Origin: Sipunculus nudus
Lineage: Eukaryota; Annelida; Sipuncula; Golfingiida; Sipunculidae
DNA length: 64,000 bases
Direction of reading: 5' to 3'
Assembly: GCA_026874595.1 (NCBI GenBank)
Contig: CM049321.1
Location: forward strand, 19,130,979 to 19,194,978
The notes beneath the pieces were generated by a model. It did not search any database and was not told where the DNA came from. It worked only from the letters and a program-made list of their open reading frames with translations. This document shows, piece by piece, positions 49,819 to 62,320 of this stretch; the stretch's first letter is position 1; each line of letters begins with the position of its first letter. A program made the translations under genes and the position numbers.

Positions 49819-50366
49819 GTAGGCATTGTGTTATTTCACTGTAAGAATTAAAGTTCAATTCACATTGATCAGTAGTGATATGATATTATTAACCTGTATA
49901 AGATGTATAAAAAAATGATTTTCTTTAAGGCTGTCTGTAAAAATATATCAGTATTGTATTTCCTTTACACTTTGCTTATTACGGCTCACTTAAAAAACGG
50001 TGCCATAAAGTGATTTTTTCATTAATATATCATAAAATGTATAATAATATTTTACTAGCCTTGAGACAAACGCAAAAAGTTAAGTATTTATTTTAAAATT
50101 TGATAATGAAAAACAGGGGTAGGGGCAGGTACTGAAGCTGAAAGTCATTGCTGTTCTGAGTCTTATTTACCTTACAGCTATAGGTGTGAGAGTTACTGAC
50201 AAAAAATGATCCAGGAGTTGGATTATTGTTTATAAAATAGTATTACTTTAGATAAATAGACAAGGGAATTCTACTGGTATTAAATCTTCTTTGTCAATGG
50301 CATTAGTTTGTTTTTTGCATAATTCATATGATTACATGACAGTATTTTTCTGTTTGATGTTTACAG
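49819..50366 (+). other. Probable 3' UTR intron
   Basis: A donor GTAGGC right after TGATAG and an acceptor TTGATGTTTACAG at 50366. With the stop only three bases from the junction, splicing here would not be expected to trigger nonsense-mediated decay. Read-through into this segment as an unspliced 3' UTR is the alternative. Confidence 0.5.
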
Positions 50367-51225
50367 GAAAAGTCCAGATGTAAATACACTATCTAAAAAA
50401 AAACCTTGATTGGAGGAAACAAATCCAAAAGTTATGATACTGAGGGACCAGACCACATCAAGAATCAGCCAGTTATGTATAGCCAGCCAAGTTGTCCGTG
50501 TGAAGATTGTTAATTGATTTTATTACCTGGCTGGGCCAGCTTTAGAGAATGTGTCTAGTGGACCATGTGCCATGCATTTAACTTAGTTGTAGTTCCATCC
50601 AGTGAGATAAACCAAAGCAGAGAAGTGTGGTAGAATGCTCTGCTTTAAATATAGTCTGAATGAATGAAGTAAGAAAGGTGAAAGAAGTAAGGGTAATTTG
50701 CATAATTTATTCATAGTGAAACAAATTCACACACAGTAAAACCTCACTGACTCTATATCAAGGCACAAGACATCTACATGTTAGTTTAATGTAGAGAGGT
50801 TTTACAGTGAAGGATGTTTTATACATATGTATTTGTAAACATAAAAGATTATAATATTGAAAATCCTATAGATGCACATCTTCAATAATAACCAGATGAT
50901 TGTAGAGGGAGTCTCTTGTTGTAACTGATTGCATGCCATCAACACAGGGAACCTTGAATCATCTTACACAGGTAATCTTTACACTGTCATGTAATCATAA
51001 CACAAGTTTATGTCCAGGTATACAAGATTATTCCTGCCAAGCAAAAGCATAGTGCTTTCTGAGAGAGATACTGTGGATATTGTGAGGCTGAAATTTCACA
51101 ATTTCTTCATTTTGAATTTTTCACTAGGGTTTCCTTTTCATGATTGCACCAGAAAAAATAAAATTAAGTATACCAGTACTTGTATTTATTATATGATAAG
51201 AATAAATCCTACACTATCTCATTAA
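50367..51225 (+). other. Probable 3' UTR exon of the CDK14-like gene
   Basis: It follows the acceptor at 50366. Candidate polyadenylation signals AATAAA lie at 51157-51162 and 51201-51206. Contains a small palindromic repeat at 50735-50811. The exact 3' end cannot be fixed from sequence alone. Confidence 0.4.
50735..50811. repeat. ~77-bp palindromic MITE remnant
   Basis: ACAGTAAAACCTC faces GAGGTTTTACAGT, a perfect 13-bp inverted pair around a ~50-bp centre. The ends match the CAGTAAAA start of the 780-1046 repeat, so it may be a minimal member of that family sitting in the kinase 3' UTR. Confidence 0.7.
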
Positions 51226-52345
51226 GTTGTGTTGCAGTCGTTATATTATTATAATAATTATTGAGTTTGCATGGACCGGTTCCAATACCATGCACAGAAT
51301 AGGTTGCTGATTAACGAACCATGTTTCCAGAGGTGTTATAACTAATCCATTTATGCAGATGTCTCATCCCCTCATGTTCATGTAAGTACAATGTATTTAT
51401 TTGTGAGGGTTTCATATTTGCGATTATTTCCCATTCACAAATATCGCCAAATTTGAACCCTTGCAAACAAAAAGGCAATCACAATATGTAGTAATTATAC
51501 AAACACAGTGATTGTTATGTAATTAATCTCACGTATGCTATGTAATTTTAATGGTTTCAACCTGTTCCCTTGCATCATTATGGGGTCAACCATTGAGCTC
51601 CTTTAAAATCACAATACAGACCTGTTCAATTGAAACATTAAAAAACTTAATAGTAAACTGAATAATTCATGAAGATAAGTAATACCAAACATGATTTCCT
51701 TTGTAATGCTAATAAATCCTAAAGGCCTGATTGACAGAGTGTCCTCTTATGGGTGTCATGACTCTACATAAATCTTCTGCATGAAAGCATAAATCTTCCT
51801 GATTAACAAGATTGGTGGGTTTCATGATCATATGTTAGCATATAGTGACACTGATTACATAATTCTTTTTAAGAAGGCCATATCATGTGGCATGGAACAT
51901 GCATCATTGTCCCATATGTTTAACATACACTGAATACATCTTGTTTTTGTTCAGTTAATGTCATACCAATGTCTGTGCCATGTATAATCCACTTATATTA
52001 TTGTGTGATGCTAAATACATCTGTTTCGGTTACTGAGTCAAGAGTGACTCAATTTTGTTACTTATGCCCACAAAATCTTCTGTCATTAGCATGTGATATT
52101 GAGTGACACTGCTTAAATCTTTTATTTCCCTGGATATTAAGTCCATAAATGAATCTTTAGTGGGACTAATTATTTTGCTGCTGAGAATCAGTGTTTTAAC
52201 ACTGATAAACTGTGCTGTGTTGAATTTATTGAGAAATAGGGTAAGTACGAGCCTATTAACTAATCAACTGTTGCGTCATGACAATCATGATCTTAGGCAA
52301 TGTGAGTGATACAAGAAGATCATGTCCTCTGATCTGTTTAGATGG

Positions 52346-52409
<64 letters not shown>

Positions 52410-53556
52410 TTATAAACACATGAACAACATGTTTCCTGCTATCGCAGTTGACATCTGACGATTATGGTAACACGAAAAAGGGTTTAATGTGTAAATGATC
52501 ATATTCATAATAAATACTGTGTATCAGTTCTGAGCATCCCGCTAACAGAACACTGTTGCATTCGAATATATAATATATAGCCAGCACTGTGAAGTTGGTA
52601 ACACTCCCACAAAGAGGGTGTCATATGTAGGTAAACGTAAAGACATATGATCTAGTTCCTTATGCATTGTCTTTCCATGACAAATAACTATTGTATTCCC
52701 TTTTGTTTACCTAATGTCTTCCCATATACACAAAAAATGGAAATATGTTTACAAGCTGGCGAACTATAGAGTCATTATGATGGACTTAAGTACATATAAT
52801 TAAACATGCAGAATATTATTGCATTTCCATCTGATATTATTGCCAATGTTCAATTGACGTATGTGATCCGCAAAAGGGATAATATATTGGCCTGAAGTTC
52901 ACTTCAAAGTCTATCTTCCAGAATAATATATTAAGTATTGAAAGTATTCATGACTTATACACTTATACACATGACTCATACCATATGTACATGTACATGT
53001 TTTTTGTGCATTTTCTTTCAACAGATTGAACGAATTACTTTATATGTACATTGATCTTCTTGATTGTTTATAATAAGAGAATGATAGTTAAATGTTTTAC
53101 TTTTATTCATATGCATGACTGTCCTGTTACAGACTCATTAAGACATGTGACTGGAAATAACATGGTCATAATATTTGAAGAAGTTTGGGTAGCCGTTTCA
53201 GGATTATGCAAAACCGCCTAGCCTCATTTGTTAAACACAAAAGAGAGCAATATTTAAAATAAACAAATCTGCTGCCACATGGAAAGTTTTCCACGAAAGA
53301 AACCTACAAGCTCCATCCATTGTTAGTTCATATTGGTCATAATTTATCGTAATTGACCCTTTTGTATCAGATAATCTTGGCTCTGTATCAAAACGATACA
53401 ATCCTTTACATTGTTATTTTGTCATCAATCATGCTATATAAAGCCATGCTACTTAATTTTAGCTAGCATCATTTTTCATTTGCAGGCTGGAGTCTGCGAA
53501 CCTTGTTTCACAAACAAAATGTTCGTACATGTACACAGGAACACATAGAATAGGAA

Positions 53557-53593
<37 letters not shown>

Positions 53594-53694
53594 CTTCATA
53601 ATAATGGAAACAGTGAAATCGTACTTAAAAAGACAAAGGTTTACCGAGAGGAAGCAAATGAGATTGTTAGAGTTTTTCTGTTTGTACCATGTAT
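51226..53694. other. Non-coding stretch 3' of the kinase gene
   Basis: Contains a MITE-like patch (51395-51520), degenerate repeats with TGACACTG/TAAATCTT phrases (about 51740-52150) and (TA)n tracts at 52348-52400 and 53562-53592. No gene supported. Confidence 0.5.
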
Positions 53695-54123
53695 GTTATG
53701 CAAATGAGAGCGCAAGAGTATGTTAGAAGCTGCGTCTTATGTGTGTATATTAAATATGATTATATATGCACCGTGCTGAACTATCATGTATTAGATGTAA
53801 TGGAAACGTTTAATTTCGGAAAGTAAATGGTATACCTAAATTGTAAATTACCTTTAAATTACACTCCTGAAGCCATCTGTAACACATATTGCAAGTGTCG
53901 TAGACACCATTGGAATCAAAGATTATTGATACAGGGATATTGGCCTGTTTCTTTACGTATTCAGCTGTAAACCATTGTATTAGGAACGTAGATATATTTT
54001 TATTGACCAATATATGATACTGAGAAACAAACTGGATGCATGCGAGGAAAACATGGAGGTTCTGAACGGACATCGAATAAATCTTTATCATACACCGTGT
54101 TGAGTGAGTTTCTGTGAGAACGT

Positions 54124-54459
54124 GTGCATGTTGTATTTAGTGGTTGTGGTCTCTATGTTATATTGTGTGAAAAGCGAATCTTGATACCTTTGAACTTCAT
54201 CTACGTGAGGTTTAACCATATTCATTTGAACATAAAGGATTGTTTATTAAAAATGTTAGATTTATACAAACGCCTGTGTTCTATGAAGGTCATATTTGGC
54301 AACCCGGTTTCTCGCAAAAAGTCCTGCAAAATCGTAAAAATACATCACGTTGACACGAGAAGTTGCAGTACTTGCAATGATTCTACCAGCAGACTTTATC
54401 ACACATGTTGCAAATCCAATGCAAGTATTTGTATGGTCACCATGTGCACTTTCTCATAA
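54124..54459 (+). pseudogene. Frame-disrupted counterpart of the secreted-type ORF of copy 2
   Basis: The open frame encodes EKRILIPLNFIYVRFNHIHL and ends in a Cys-rich tail (CC.., ICMVTMCTFS). The signal-like start seen in copy 2 (MLYLVVVVS) exists here, but a 2-bp length difference right after it puts it out of frame and it stops after 18 codons. The long frame opens without an ATG until LLKM. Its middle is read in another frame than in copy 2, giving extra cysteines. Either this is a decayed gene or the copy-2 frame is fortuitous. Confidence 0.3.
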
Positions 54460-55080
54460 CATATATAATCCGTTTTTATCATCGTTTAAGCTGTGTGTGG
54501 TCCTCTGCTCTTGATTCCCTTGTTCAGTCACCACCTTTAGGGAGATTGTGGCATCGTACTCGTAACCTTTTAGTGCACTCGTTCAGCTCTTATTTAAGAG
54601 AAGAATTGCTCGTTCATATGAACCCTATGTAAGTCGACTCGAGAGAGTTCTCCCCACTGCAAAGGTTCAGGAGGATGCTGACCACCTTGCTAATGACTGA
54701 TTTTGAGCTTATAATAACGAGGGGTCCGAATATACTGCTGAAAGCTAACGCCGCATATAAAAGTGGGGTTCAGGCCCCTGTGTGAGTAGTTGTCTGCAAA
54801 TAATAGCTCCTTGATAAGAACGTTCCATACTTTAGACGTGCAAAGTCATGATAAGAACCTATATTTTGGTCTTAGGTGTGTAACTTTTCCCCCGTCACTC
54901 CTGCGTCAAAATAAGCGACGTGTATGCTGTGAAGAAGGCATGGCACGGGGTCACATGGAGGGAAACAGACATTTCATCATTTATAAAACGCACAGTTGTA
55001 CATTGTAAGGAGTGAACAATTCTAAGTACAATATCTCAGTAATGATAAGAGGTGATCAATGACTTGAACCTTTTGTGCGT

Positions 55081-55290
55081 ATGAAACCAGCCACAAATCC
55101 CGGCTCGAAAGAAGGAAAAAATTATATGATTAGCGCTGTTACTTGCATGAAAGATTGTACGTGTATATATTGCAATGCCATTTTATGGAATTGTGGACAA
55201 AGAACCATACGGTCCGATTATTTAATGTGCAGACGGATAAATTACGGTAATAAAGGACGTGGAGTTTGTTGTAGCTACACTCCTCACTGA
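55081..55290 (+). CDS. Candidate small Cys-rich protein, copy 1 (69 aa; core 54 aa)
   Basis: An ATG at 55081 gives 69 residues; a second ATG at 55126 starts the 54-residue core that both duplicates share. The core has eight cysteines spaced C-x3-C-x-C-x2-C-x6-C-x11-C-x12-CC and ends SYTPH. Such density is typical of small secreted disulfide proteins, but no signal peptide precedes it in this frame and the spacing fits neither big defensin, mytilin nor macin patterns as I know them. It could be a terminal exon whose signal exon is elsewhere. Function unknown. Confidence 0.35.
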   Translation: MKPATNPGSKEGKNYMISAVTCMKDCTCIYCNAILWNCGQRTIRSDYLMCRRINYGNKGRGVCCSYTPH

Positions 55291-56189
55291 GCGGTTATAC
55301 ACTGTAGTCGTTCCAGGTCTCCTTCGTTGTAACCGCTGTTTGTACAGCAGTATTCTCGCTGTCTCACCACCAGGGCTCGCACAGGGAAAAGTATTGTAAT
55401 CAGTTTCGAAGTTTAATATCGTTGGTCTGATATACTTATGGTCAGCTATGCTTAGTCATCCTGCTGTTTTTTTATATTCCCAGAAGTTTTCTAAAGTATA
55501 TTTAATTATCAAAAGACGTATTGCTTATAATTTAGGGCGGAACACGATCAAGCAACTGGCGGAGGCATGCGCCCTGGAAGTACTTTCTAGTTGAGCCATA
55601 TAATATATGAAACCTATTCAATCTGCTTAGCAGCATGGGGCATGAATAGGTGTTCGCATAATTATATTTTAATTGAATCTGACGCAATAGCAGTCGATCA
55701 ATGATTAAACAGGAGAAATATATTTGAAACAAACACTGATTATCACGGGAAGTTCCCTATCGAATTATACATGATTGATAATGCATGGGCTTCGTCCGCT
55801 AATAAGCAAAGACAATCTTCATGAGCATCAGGCCGAGATCAATTACTTTTCAAATGTGTCGTCAATGCTAGAGCAGGAGGAACAAATATTGGCCTAGCAT
55901 TGATCAACACATTCATACCCATTACGAATTGGCAGTGTACTGACCTCGTTCGCTGATAAACGAAGATAATTGTCATTGACACAAGGTTAAAGGTCAAATA
56001 ACCGTTCAATTTTATTTTAATTTTATCTCTGCCAAGTGATCACGTAATCACGTTCCAATTACATATAGTACATTATATCAAACCTAACGTCTCATCTCAA
56101 CTGCTCATAAAGCATACGCTCCTTTATATTTATGTTTGGATTTTAAGATTTAAATAATATATATCCTCGTGGCAGCGACTGGGTGAAGA

Positions 56190-56525
56190 ATGTACGGGCA
56201 CCTGTCGGTGCTACCATGGCTAGTTAACTGCAAACTTGCTTTATATAGTCAAGGCGCACGACTGAAGGTCTTGGGTTCCTGGGCGCTCTGGAGGCTAAAG
56301 GGTAGGCCGTTCCCCACGGCCGGCCTTCCCTCCGCTTTCGGTGGTATGGCCAAGGAATACGAAATGACAAAATGCGTGGTCTATTACCCTGCAACACGCA
56401 CACACACGCACACACCCACGCGTATATGCGTACAAGTGAGAACCTTGCTTTCACACTATACTTCCGAGGACGAACAGTTCTGCAAGAGTTCTGCAAGAAG
56501 AGCCCTTGACATTCCAAAAACTTAG
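56190..56525 (+). other. Long ORF in duplication copy 1, probably not coding
   Basis: 111 codons from MYGHLSVLPWL onward, including a THTHTPT stretch that is a translated CA/CG microsatellite. It is open in copy 2 too (63450), but the five substitutions I could align all change the amino acid and a 1-bp indel alters the C-terminus. That looks like drift rather than protein constraint. Confidence 0.5.
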
Positions 56526-56749
56526 TACGCTTGTTTCCTCGCACACTTTATTAAAGAAAAAGGCTGGTAAGACAGGAGAACGATGTGTTGACTCAGCGCA
56601 TAACTTGCGAGGACAACTTGCGAGGACTTTCAATTTATGTCATGTCTTCGTGTCATAGAGAGGACCTACAAATCAGCATATCAAGTGTTAAACATATTTA
56701 TTTATAACAGGATTGCAAAAGTAGCCAATCAGGCTAAAATACATGCTTT

Positions 56750-56751
<2 letters not shown>

Positions 56752-56809
<58 letters not shown>
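56752..56809. repeat. (TA)n microsatellite at right edge of duplication copy 1
   Basis: TA dinucleotide run; copy 2 enters the same tract as the window ends (CTTTCCTATATA). Confidence 0.95.
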
Positions 56810-56812
<3 letters not shown>

Positions 56813-57565
56813 AACATTATATAAGACATCACGGTACAAGTACATAAAGTATGTGAAGATATAATATGTTTAGATAAATTTTGTGATTCTACGTAAATTC
56901 TTAATCTTCACCAAAATGAAACAAGACACAAGCAATACGATTAGAAAGCAATCAATGAATAATATAACATGCCCTCTCGATACAATAAGTGCAAAGCAAA
57001 AAAATACACACGATAAACATATATATTTACACATATTTACACTGGATGTGAAGATTAATTATTTTTATCATGTGAAATATGTTGTGTCTTTAATAAACTT
57101 TAGAACCAAGCTGCTCACAGTTTTTCTTGACAGATCAGAGGGTATACCTATCATGTAGATAAGAAAATCTTTTATTATTCTTTTTTTGTTGTTTCCTGTT
57201 AACTCCTGGTAATATAAGGTTCTAATTCTAACTTCTCACGGTAAAAAATCTAATAAAATCTGATACCGCTAAACAGATTGGTTAACCATTTTTAAACATG
57301 TTATCGAGCACCCGGCTTACACACACACACTTTTCTAACCATCTTGCAAAGCTATCAATAGAGCGCGCTGTCACGTACACACAAAACAAATTCTTTCTGA
57401 GGACTTGCAAGAAACTTCCCCAGCATAGTTTTCCCGGCTTTCTGAATGCTTTAAAAATGTTTTAACAGTTTTTCGTTTGCGAGGACCCATGTGTAAGTCC
57501 TCACAAGAAGAAAAAGTCCTCGCGCGTTTGGTGTCTAGTCAATATTGTGTCCTCTTAAGTACGGT

Positions 57566-57597
<32 letters not shown>

Positions 57598-57714
57598 CAT
57601 ATGTTATAATTATCTTCGAGAATGCAGTCTTTCCTCTGCGGTCACACATCACTCTATGTTAAGTAACAGAGCATGATAATATTAAGGTAAGTGATGAATC
57701 TGAGTCACTACCGC
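56810..57714. other. Non-coding stretch with recurring GCGAGGAC motifs
   Basis: GCGAGGAC or its complement occurs near 57479 and 57518, as well as 56607-56628 within the duplicated block. This suggests a decayed inverted-repeat element; I cannot define its ends. Confidence 0.35.
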
Positions 57715-59207
57715 CGGTTTCGGATCACAGAACATACACTTTCACATCAACGCATCATGACCACAGTACATGCGCTCACATTTACATCCCATGATCACAG
57801 AATATTCGTGCTCACACATACGCCCAAAGATCACAGAAAATACGCATTCATATTTACGCACCATGATCACAGTATATGCGTTCATACGTTCGCCCCATGA
57901 ACACAGAATAAACGTTTTCTCAATTACCCCACATAATTTAAATGTTCACATCCACGCCCCATGAATACAGATTATACATGCTCACATTTACGCCCCATGA
58001 TCACAGTTTCAACCTGTTCACATTTACGCCCCATGTTCACAGAATATATACAGGGGAGCATAACATTTCACATTTACGCCGCATGATCACAGTTTACACA
58101 ACGCCCCATGATCAGAGAGAATATGTGTTTACATTCACGCCCCAAGATCACGGAGTATATGCGTTTAAATTAAATCCTATTATCACAGAGTTCACATTTA
58201 CGCTGCATGATCACACATTATACGTGTTTACACTTCCGCACAATGATCACAGAATATACGTGGTCACATTACGCCCCGTAATCACAGTTTACACGTGTTT
58301 ACATTTACGCCCCTTGATCACAGATTATACGTGTTTAGATTAACGCCCCATGATCATGGAGTATATGTGTTCACATATACGCCCAATGATCGCGGGAAAT
58401 ATGTGTTTATATTTACGCCCCATGAACACAGATTATACGTGTGTACACTTACACACCATGATCACAGAATGTTCACAGAATATACGTTTCTCACTTACGC
58501 CCCATGGATACAGGATATACATACATGATCACAGTTTATACGTATTCGCATTTACGCCGCATGATAACAGATTATACGAATGGATATTTACGTCCAGTAA
58601 TCACAGAGTATATGTTTTTATATTTACACCCCATGATTACAGAGTATATGCGTTCACATTTCAGTCCTATTTTCACAGACTATGTGTTCACATTTACGCC
58701 TCTTGGTCACATATTATAAGGCTTCACATTCACGCCCCATGATCACAGATTATACGGGTTCATATTAACGCCCCATGATCACAGATTATACGTGTTTACA
58801 CCTACGCCCCATGATCACAGAATATACATCTTCACAGTAACGCCCAATGTTCACAGAATATACGTGTTTACACCTAAGCCTAATGATCACAGAGTATATG
58901 TTTTTATATTTACACCCCATGATTACAGAGTATACGTGTTCCCACTTACACCCATGATTACAGAATAATTGTGTTCAAACTTGCGCTTCATGATCACATA
59001 ATCTACATGTTTACTCCTATGCCCTTTGATCACATAATATTCGTGTTCACACGCCCCATGATCAGAGAATATACATCTTCACAGTAACGCCCAATGTTCA
59101 CAGAATATAAGTGTTTACACCTAAGCCTAATGATGACAGAGTATACGTGTTCACACTTGCGCGCAATGATCACATAATATACGTGTTCACACTTGCGCCC
59201 CATGATC

Positions 59208-59258
<51 letters not shown>

Positions 59259-59325
59259 CATCTCATTGTCACAGAGCACGTGTTCAGCCCCAATAATCCA
59301 GGATCACAGTGTATATGTGAGCATT
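57715..59325 (+). repeat. 36-bp minisatellite, ~40 units
   Basis: Units follow CATTTACGCCCCATGATCAC then AGAATATACGTGTTCA with much variation. Thirty-six is a multiple of three, so frames stay open for up to 133 codons with a 12-residue TPHDHRIYVFTF-like repeat. Frames are broken by stops and indels, so protein coding is unlikely. Higher-order copies exist (58812-58890 repeats near 59060-59140; 58585-58640 repeats near 58896-58950). A (TA)n tract at 59211-59256 interrupts the end. Confidence 0.95.
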
Positions 59326-60892
59326 TTCCCTCACGTAAAGACGCTGCAGTAAACATTTTCCTTTTCTTATGGAATTCTGTACTCTTTATTATCTTATGTG
59401 ATGTAATGTTTTCTAATCTCATTTACCTGGCTTGCTATTACATTTGTTTGGCCTAATTATTAAAGAATCATGCATTGTCGAAAAACAGAAAAAAACCTCG
59501 CTGAACTAAGGTATCGTTATTTGCTTTGTATTAGTAGTTACGGTTCAGGAAAGGAGAACACAAAGGACAGTAAGCTTGTTTAATTTCCTTAAATAAAATG
59601 ATGTACTTATGCTATATGAATTTTTATTTAGTTTGTTTTTCTTTAATTTTATGTTTATAAGCCGCTGAACAATTTCAAGGAATGCTCTAAGGATATGGCT
59701 ATTTTGAAGCCATGGGATTATTTTCTATCCTTAAACACATCAAGTGTTAGGAAGAAAGTTTACAGTATGAAGCTTGGTTAAGTTGCAAGGTTTAAAATGT
59801 AAATCAGTGACCGCTAAGCAGAACTTTCTTGACAACAGATGTCACGTGGACCATGGTAGGGAGGGATAAAGGCCAGTTCAAATGAGGGGATAACTCTAGA
59901 CATTTGATTCACACTGCACATTTGCACATTTGGTTAAAAAACAGGGGATGTATATTTATGTTTTGCTTAAGGTCGCAATGCTTAGTTTGTGAAATTTTTC
60001 TTCCTAAATTACTCAGAAGATACAGATTACAAAAACTACCATTAAGGTTTTCTCACGAATCCTATCACGGCCTGTTTTAGAAGTGAGTTGGAACAAACAT
60101 TTTCCTACTTTTTTTATAAACATTTGTGCTGAGATTTTTCCCAGTTTAGATTGCATGTTCCCTTCGTGATCATGCTTCCTCTTATATAAGGTTGATGTAT
60201 AACAAAGGCCTTGCGGTTCTCACAATTCATATAAATCTTTAATTGAGAGGTGGTAATACGTAATATTAACACTGCACAGGCAGGTTTTTGTCATGTCTAA
60301 AATCTTTTTTTTGTACACACTGGTAAAACAGATACATCAAGACAATGCTGAATGATTTCAGGCATCAACATAATTAGACGTACCCACGTTTATTTCCAGC
60401 GCAGCTTACTTTCAGCCGTAACGATGGTTTTTTATCCATCGTCGTGACGTGCGGCCGTCCGTTCGCAAGGAAAAATACTTAGTAATCTGTCAGACCATCC
60501 AGATGGGTCATCGTGCCTTCTCTTTGGAAGCCCAAAATAAGGCCATGCCGAGGAATTTTCGCGATTTATGTAGCGAAAACTGCTTTTTTAGCACTACGGA
60601 TGAAAGTCTCTCTATTATGAATGTTTAGAGATGGTTAACAAACATTAACTCTAGGGCCCATAAATTAAAACAATGCTTTTCATGTACACATATATCCCTT
60701 TCAGCCCGCATGCAGTATGGAGTTAAATAGGCCCGTTTAGTTCTTCACAATTTATTCCTAACTTTGTCATATTTCACTGTTTTTGGTTCGTTTTAATTGA
60801 ATTTTCATGAAAAAAAATATTTCAACAATAAATGAGTGGACAGCAATGAATTATCTGTGCATATTCATCTTGGACAGATTTATTGTTGATGA
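59326..60892. other. Non-coding stretch between duplication copies
   Basis: A decayed hairpin-family start may lie at 60398-60480 (CAGCGCAGCTTACTTTCAGC, then GCGGCCGTCCGTTCGC). Nothing else recognised. Confidence 0.4.
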
Positions 60893-61323
60893 GTTATGCA
60901 AATGAGAGCGCAAGAGTATGTTAGAAGCTGCGTCTTATGTGTGTATATTAAATATGATTATATATGCACCGTGCTGAACTATCATGTATTAGATGTAATG
61001 GAAACGTTTAATTTCGGAAAGTAAATGGTATACCCAAAACGTAAATTACCTTTAAATTACACTCCTGAAGCCATCTGTAACACATATTGCAAGTGTCGTA
61101 GACACCATTGGAATCAAAGATTATTGATACAGGGATATTGGCCTGTTTCTTTACGTATTCAGCTGTAAACCATTGTATTAGGAACGTAGATATATTTTAA
61201 TTGACCAAGATATGATACTGAGAAACAAACTGGATGCATGCGAGGAAAACATGGAGGTTCTGAACGGACATCGAATAAATCTTTATCATACACCGTGTTG
61301 AGTGAGTTTCTGTGAACGTGTGC

Positions 61324-61653
61324 ATGTTGTATTTAGTGGTTGTGGTCTCTTTAATATTTTGTGAAAAGCGAATATTGATTCCTTTGAACTTCATCTACGT
61401 GAGATTTAACCATATTCATTTGAACATAAAGGATTGTTTATTAAAAATGTTAGATATATACAAACGCCAGTGTACTATGAAGATCATATTTGGCAACCCG
61501 GTTTCTCGCAAAAAGTCCTGCAAAATCGTAAAATACATCACGTTGACTCGAGAAGATGCAGTACTTGCAGTGATTCTACCTGCAGACTTTTATCACACAT
61601 GTTGCAAATCCAATGCAAGTATTTGTATGGTCACCATGTGCACTTTCTCATAA
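61324..61653 (+). CDS. Candidate secreted small protein, copy 2 (109 aa)
   Basis: An ATG at 61324 starts MLYLVVVVSLIFC, a plausible signal peptide, followed by EKRILIPLNFIYVRFNHIHL and a Lys/Cys-containing tail ending in CCKSNASICMVTMCTFS. I recognise no family. Relative to copy 1 it has a one-base loss in an A run (about 61532) and a one-base gain in a T run (about 61590), which cancel; between them the protein reads in another frame (ITLTREDAVLAVILPADF). Could be a real young or decaying gene, or chance. Confidence 0.3.
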   Translation: MLYLVVVVSLIFCEKRILIPLNFIYVRFNHIHLNIKDCLLKMLDIYKRQCTMKIIFGNPVSRKKSCKIVKYITLTREDAVLAVILPADFYHTCCKSNASICMVTMCTFS

Positions 61654-62320
61654 CATATATAATCCTTTTTTATCATCGTTTAAGCTGTGTGTGGTCCTCT
61701 GCTCTTGATTCCCTTGTTCAGTCACCACCTTTAAGGAGATTGTGGCATCGTACTCGTAACCTTTTAGTGCACTCGTTCAGCTATTAGTTAAGAGAAGAAT
61801 TGCTCGTTCATATGAACCCTATGCAAGTCGACACGAGAGAGTACTCCCCACTGCAAAGGTTGAGGAGGATGCTGACCACCTTGCTCATGACTGATTTTGA
61901 CTTAATAATAACGAGGGGTCCGAATATACTGCTGAAAGCTAACGCTGCATATAAAAGTGGGTTTCAGGCCTCTGTGTGAGTAGTTGTGACGGTGTCCGCA
62001 AATAACAAGTCCTTGATAAGAACGTTCCATACTTTAGACGTGCAAAGTCATGATAAGAACCTATATTTTGGTCTTAAGTGTGTACCCTTTTCCGGTCACT
62101 CTGCGTCAAAATAAGCGACGTGTATGCTGTGAAGAAGGCATGGCACGGGATCACATGGAAGAAAGACTTTTCAATTGTATAACGCACAGTTGTGCATTGT
62201 AAGGAGTGAATAATTCTAAGTACAGTATCTCAGTAATGATAAGAGGTGATCAATGACTTGAACCTTTTGTGCGTATGAAACCAGCCACTAAATCCCGGCT
62301 CGAAAGAAGGAAAAAATTAT

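Larger units (their letters stand above)
53695..56758 (+). repeat. Segmental duplication, copy 1
   Basis: Starts at GTTATGCAAATGAGAGCGCA and matches 60893 onward at high identity to the (TA)n tract at 56752. Copy 2 carries an insertion of about 60 bp (63240-63302) absent here, and lacks 18 bp near 56731 that are present here. It contains small Cys-rich ORFs. Confidence 0.97.

Noticed and set aside
56190-56525. 111-codon ORF shared by both segmental copies
   Set aside because: Five of five aligned substitutions are non-synonymous, a 1-bp indel changes the end, and part of it is a translated CA-type microsatellite; no sign of protein constraint.
57715-59325. CRISPR-like array of regular repeats
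   Set aside because: Units are contiguous and degenerate with no unique spacers, and the DNA is clearly eukaryotic; this is a minisatellite.
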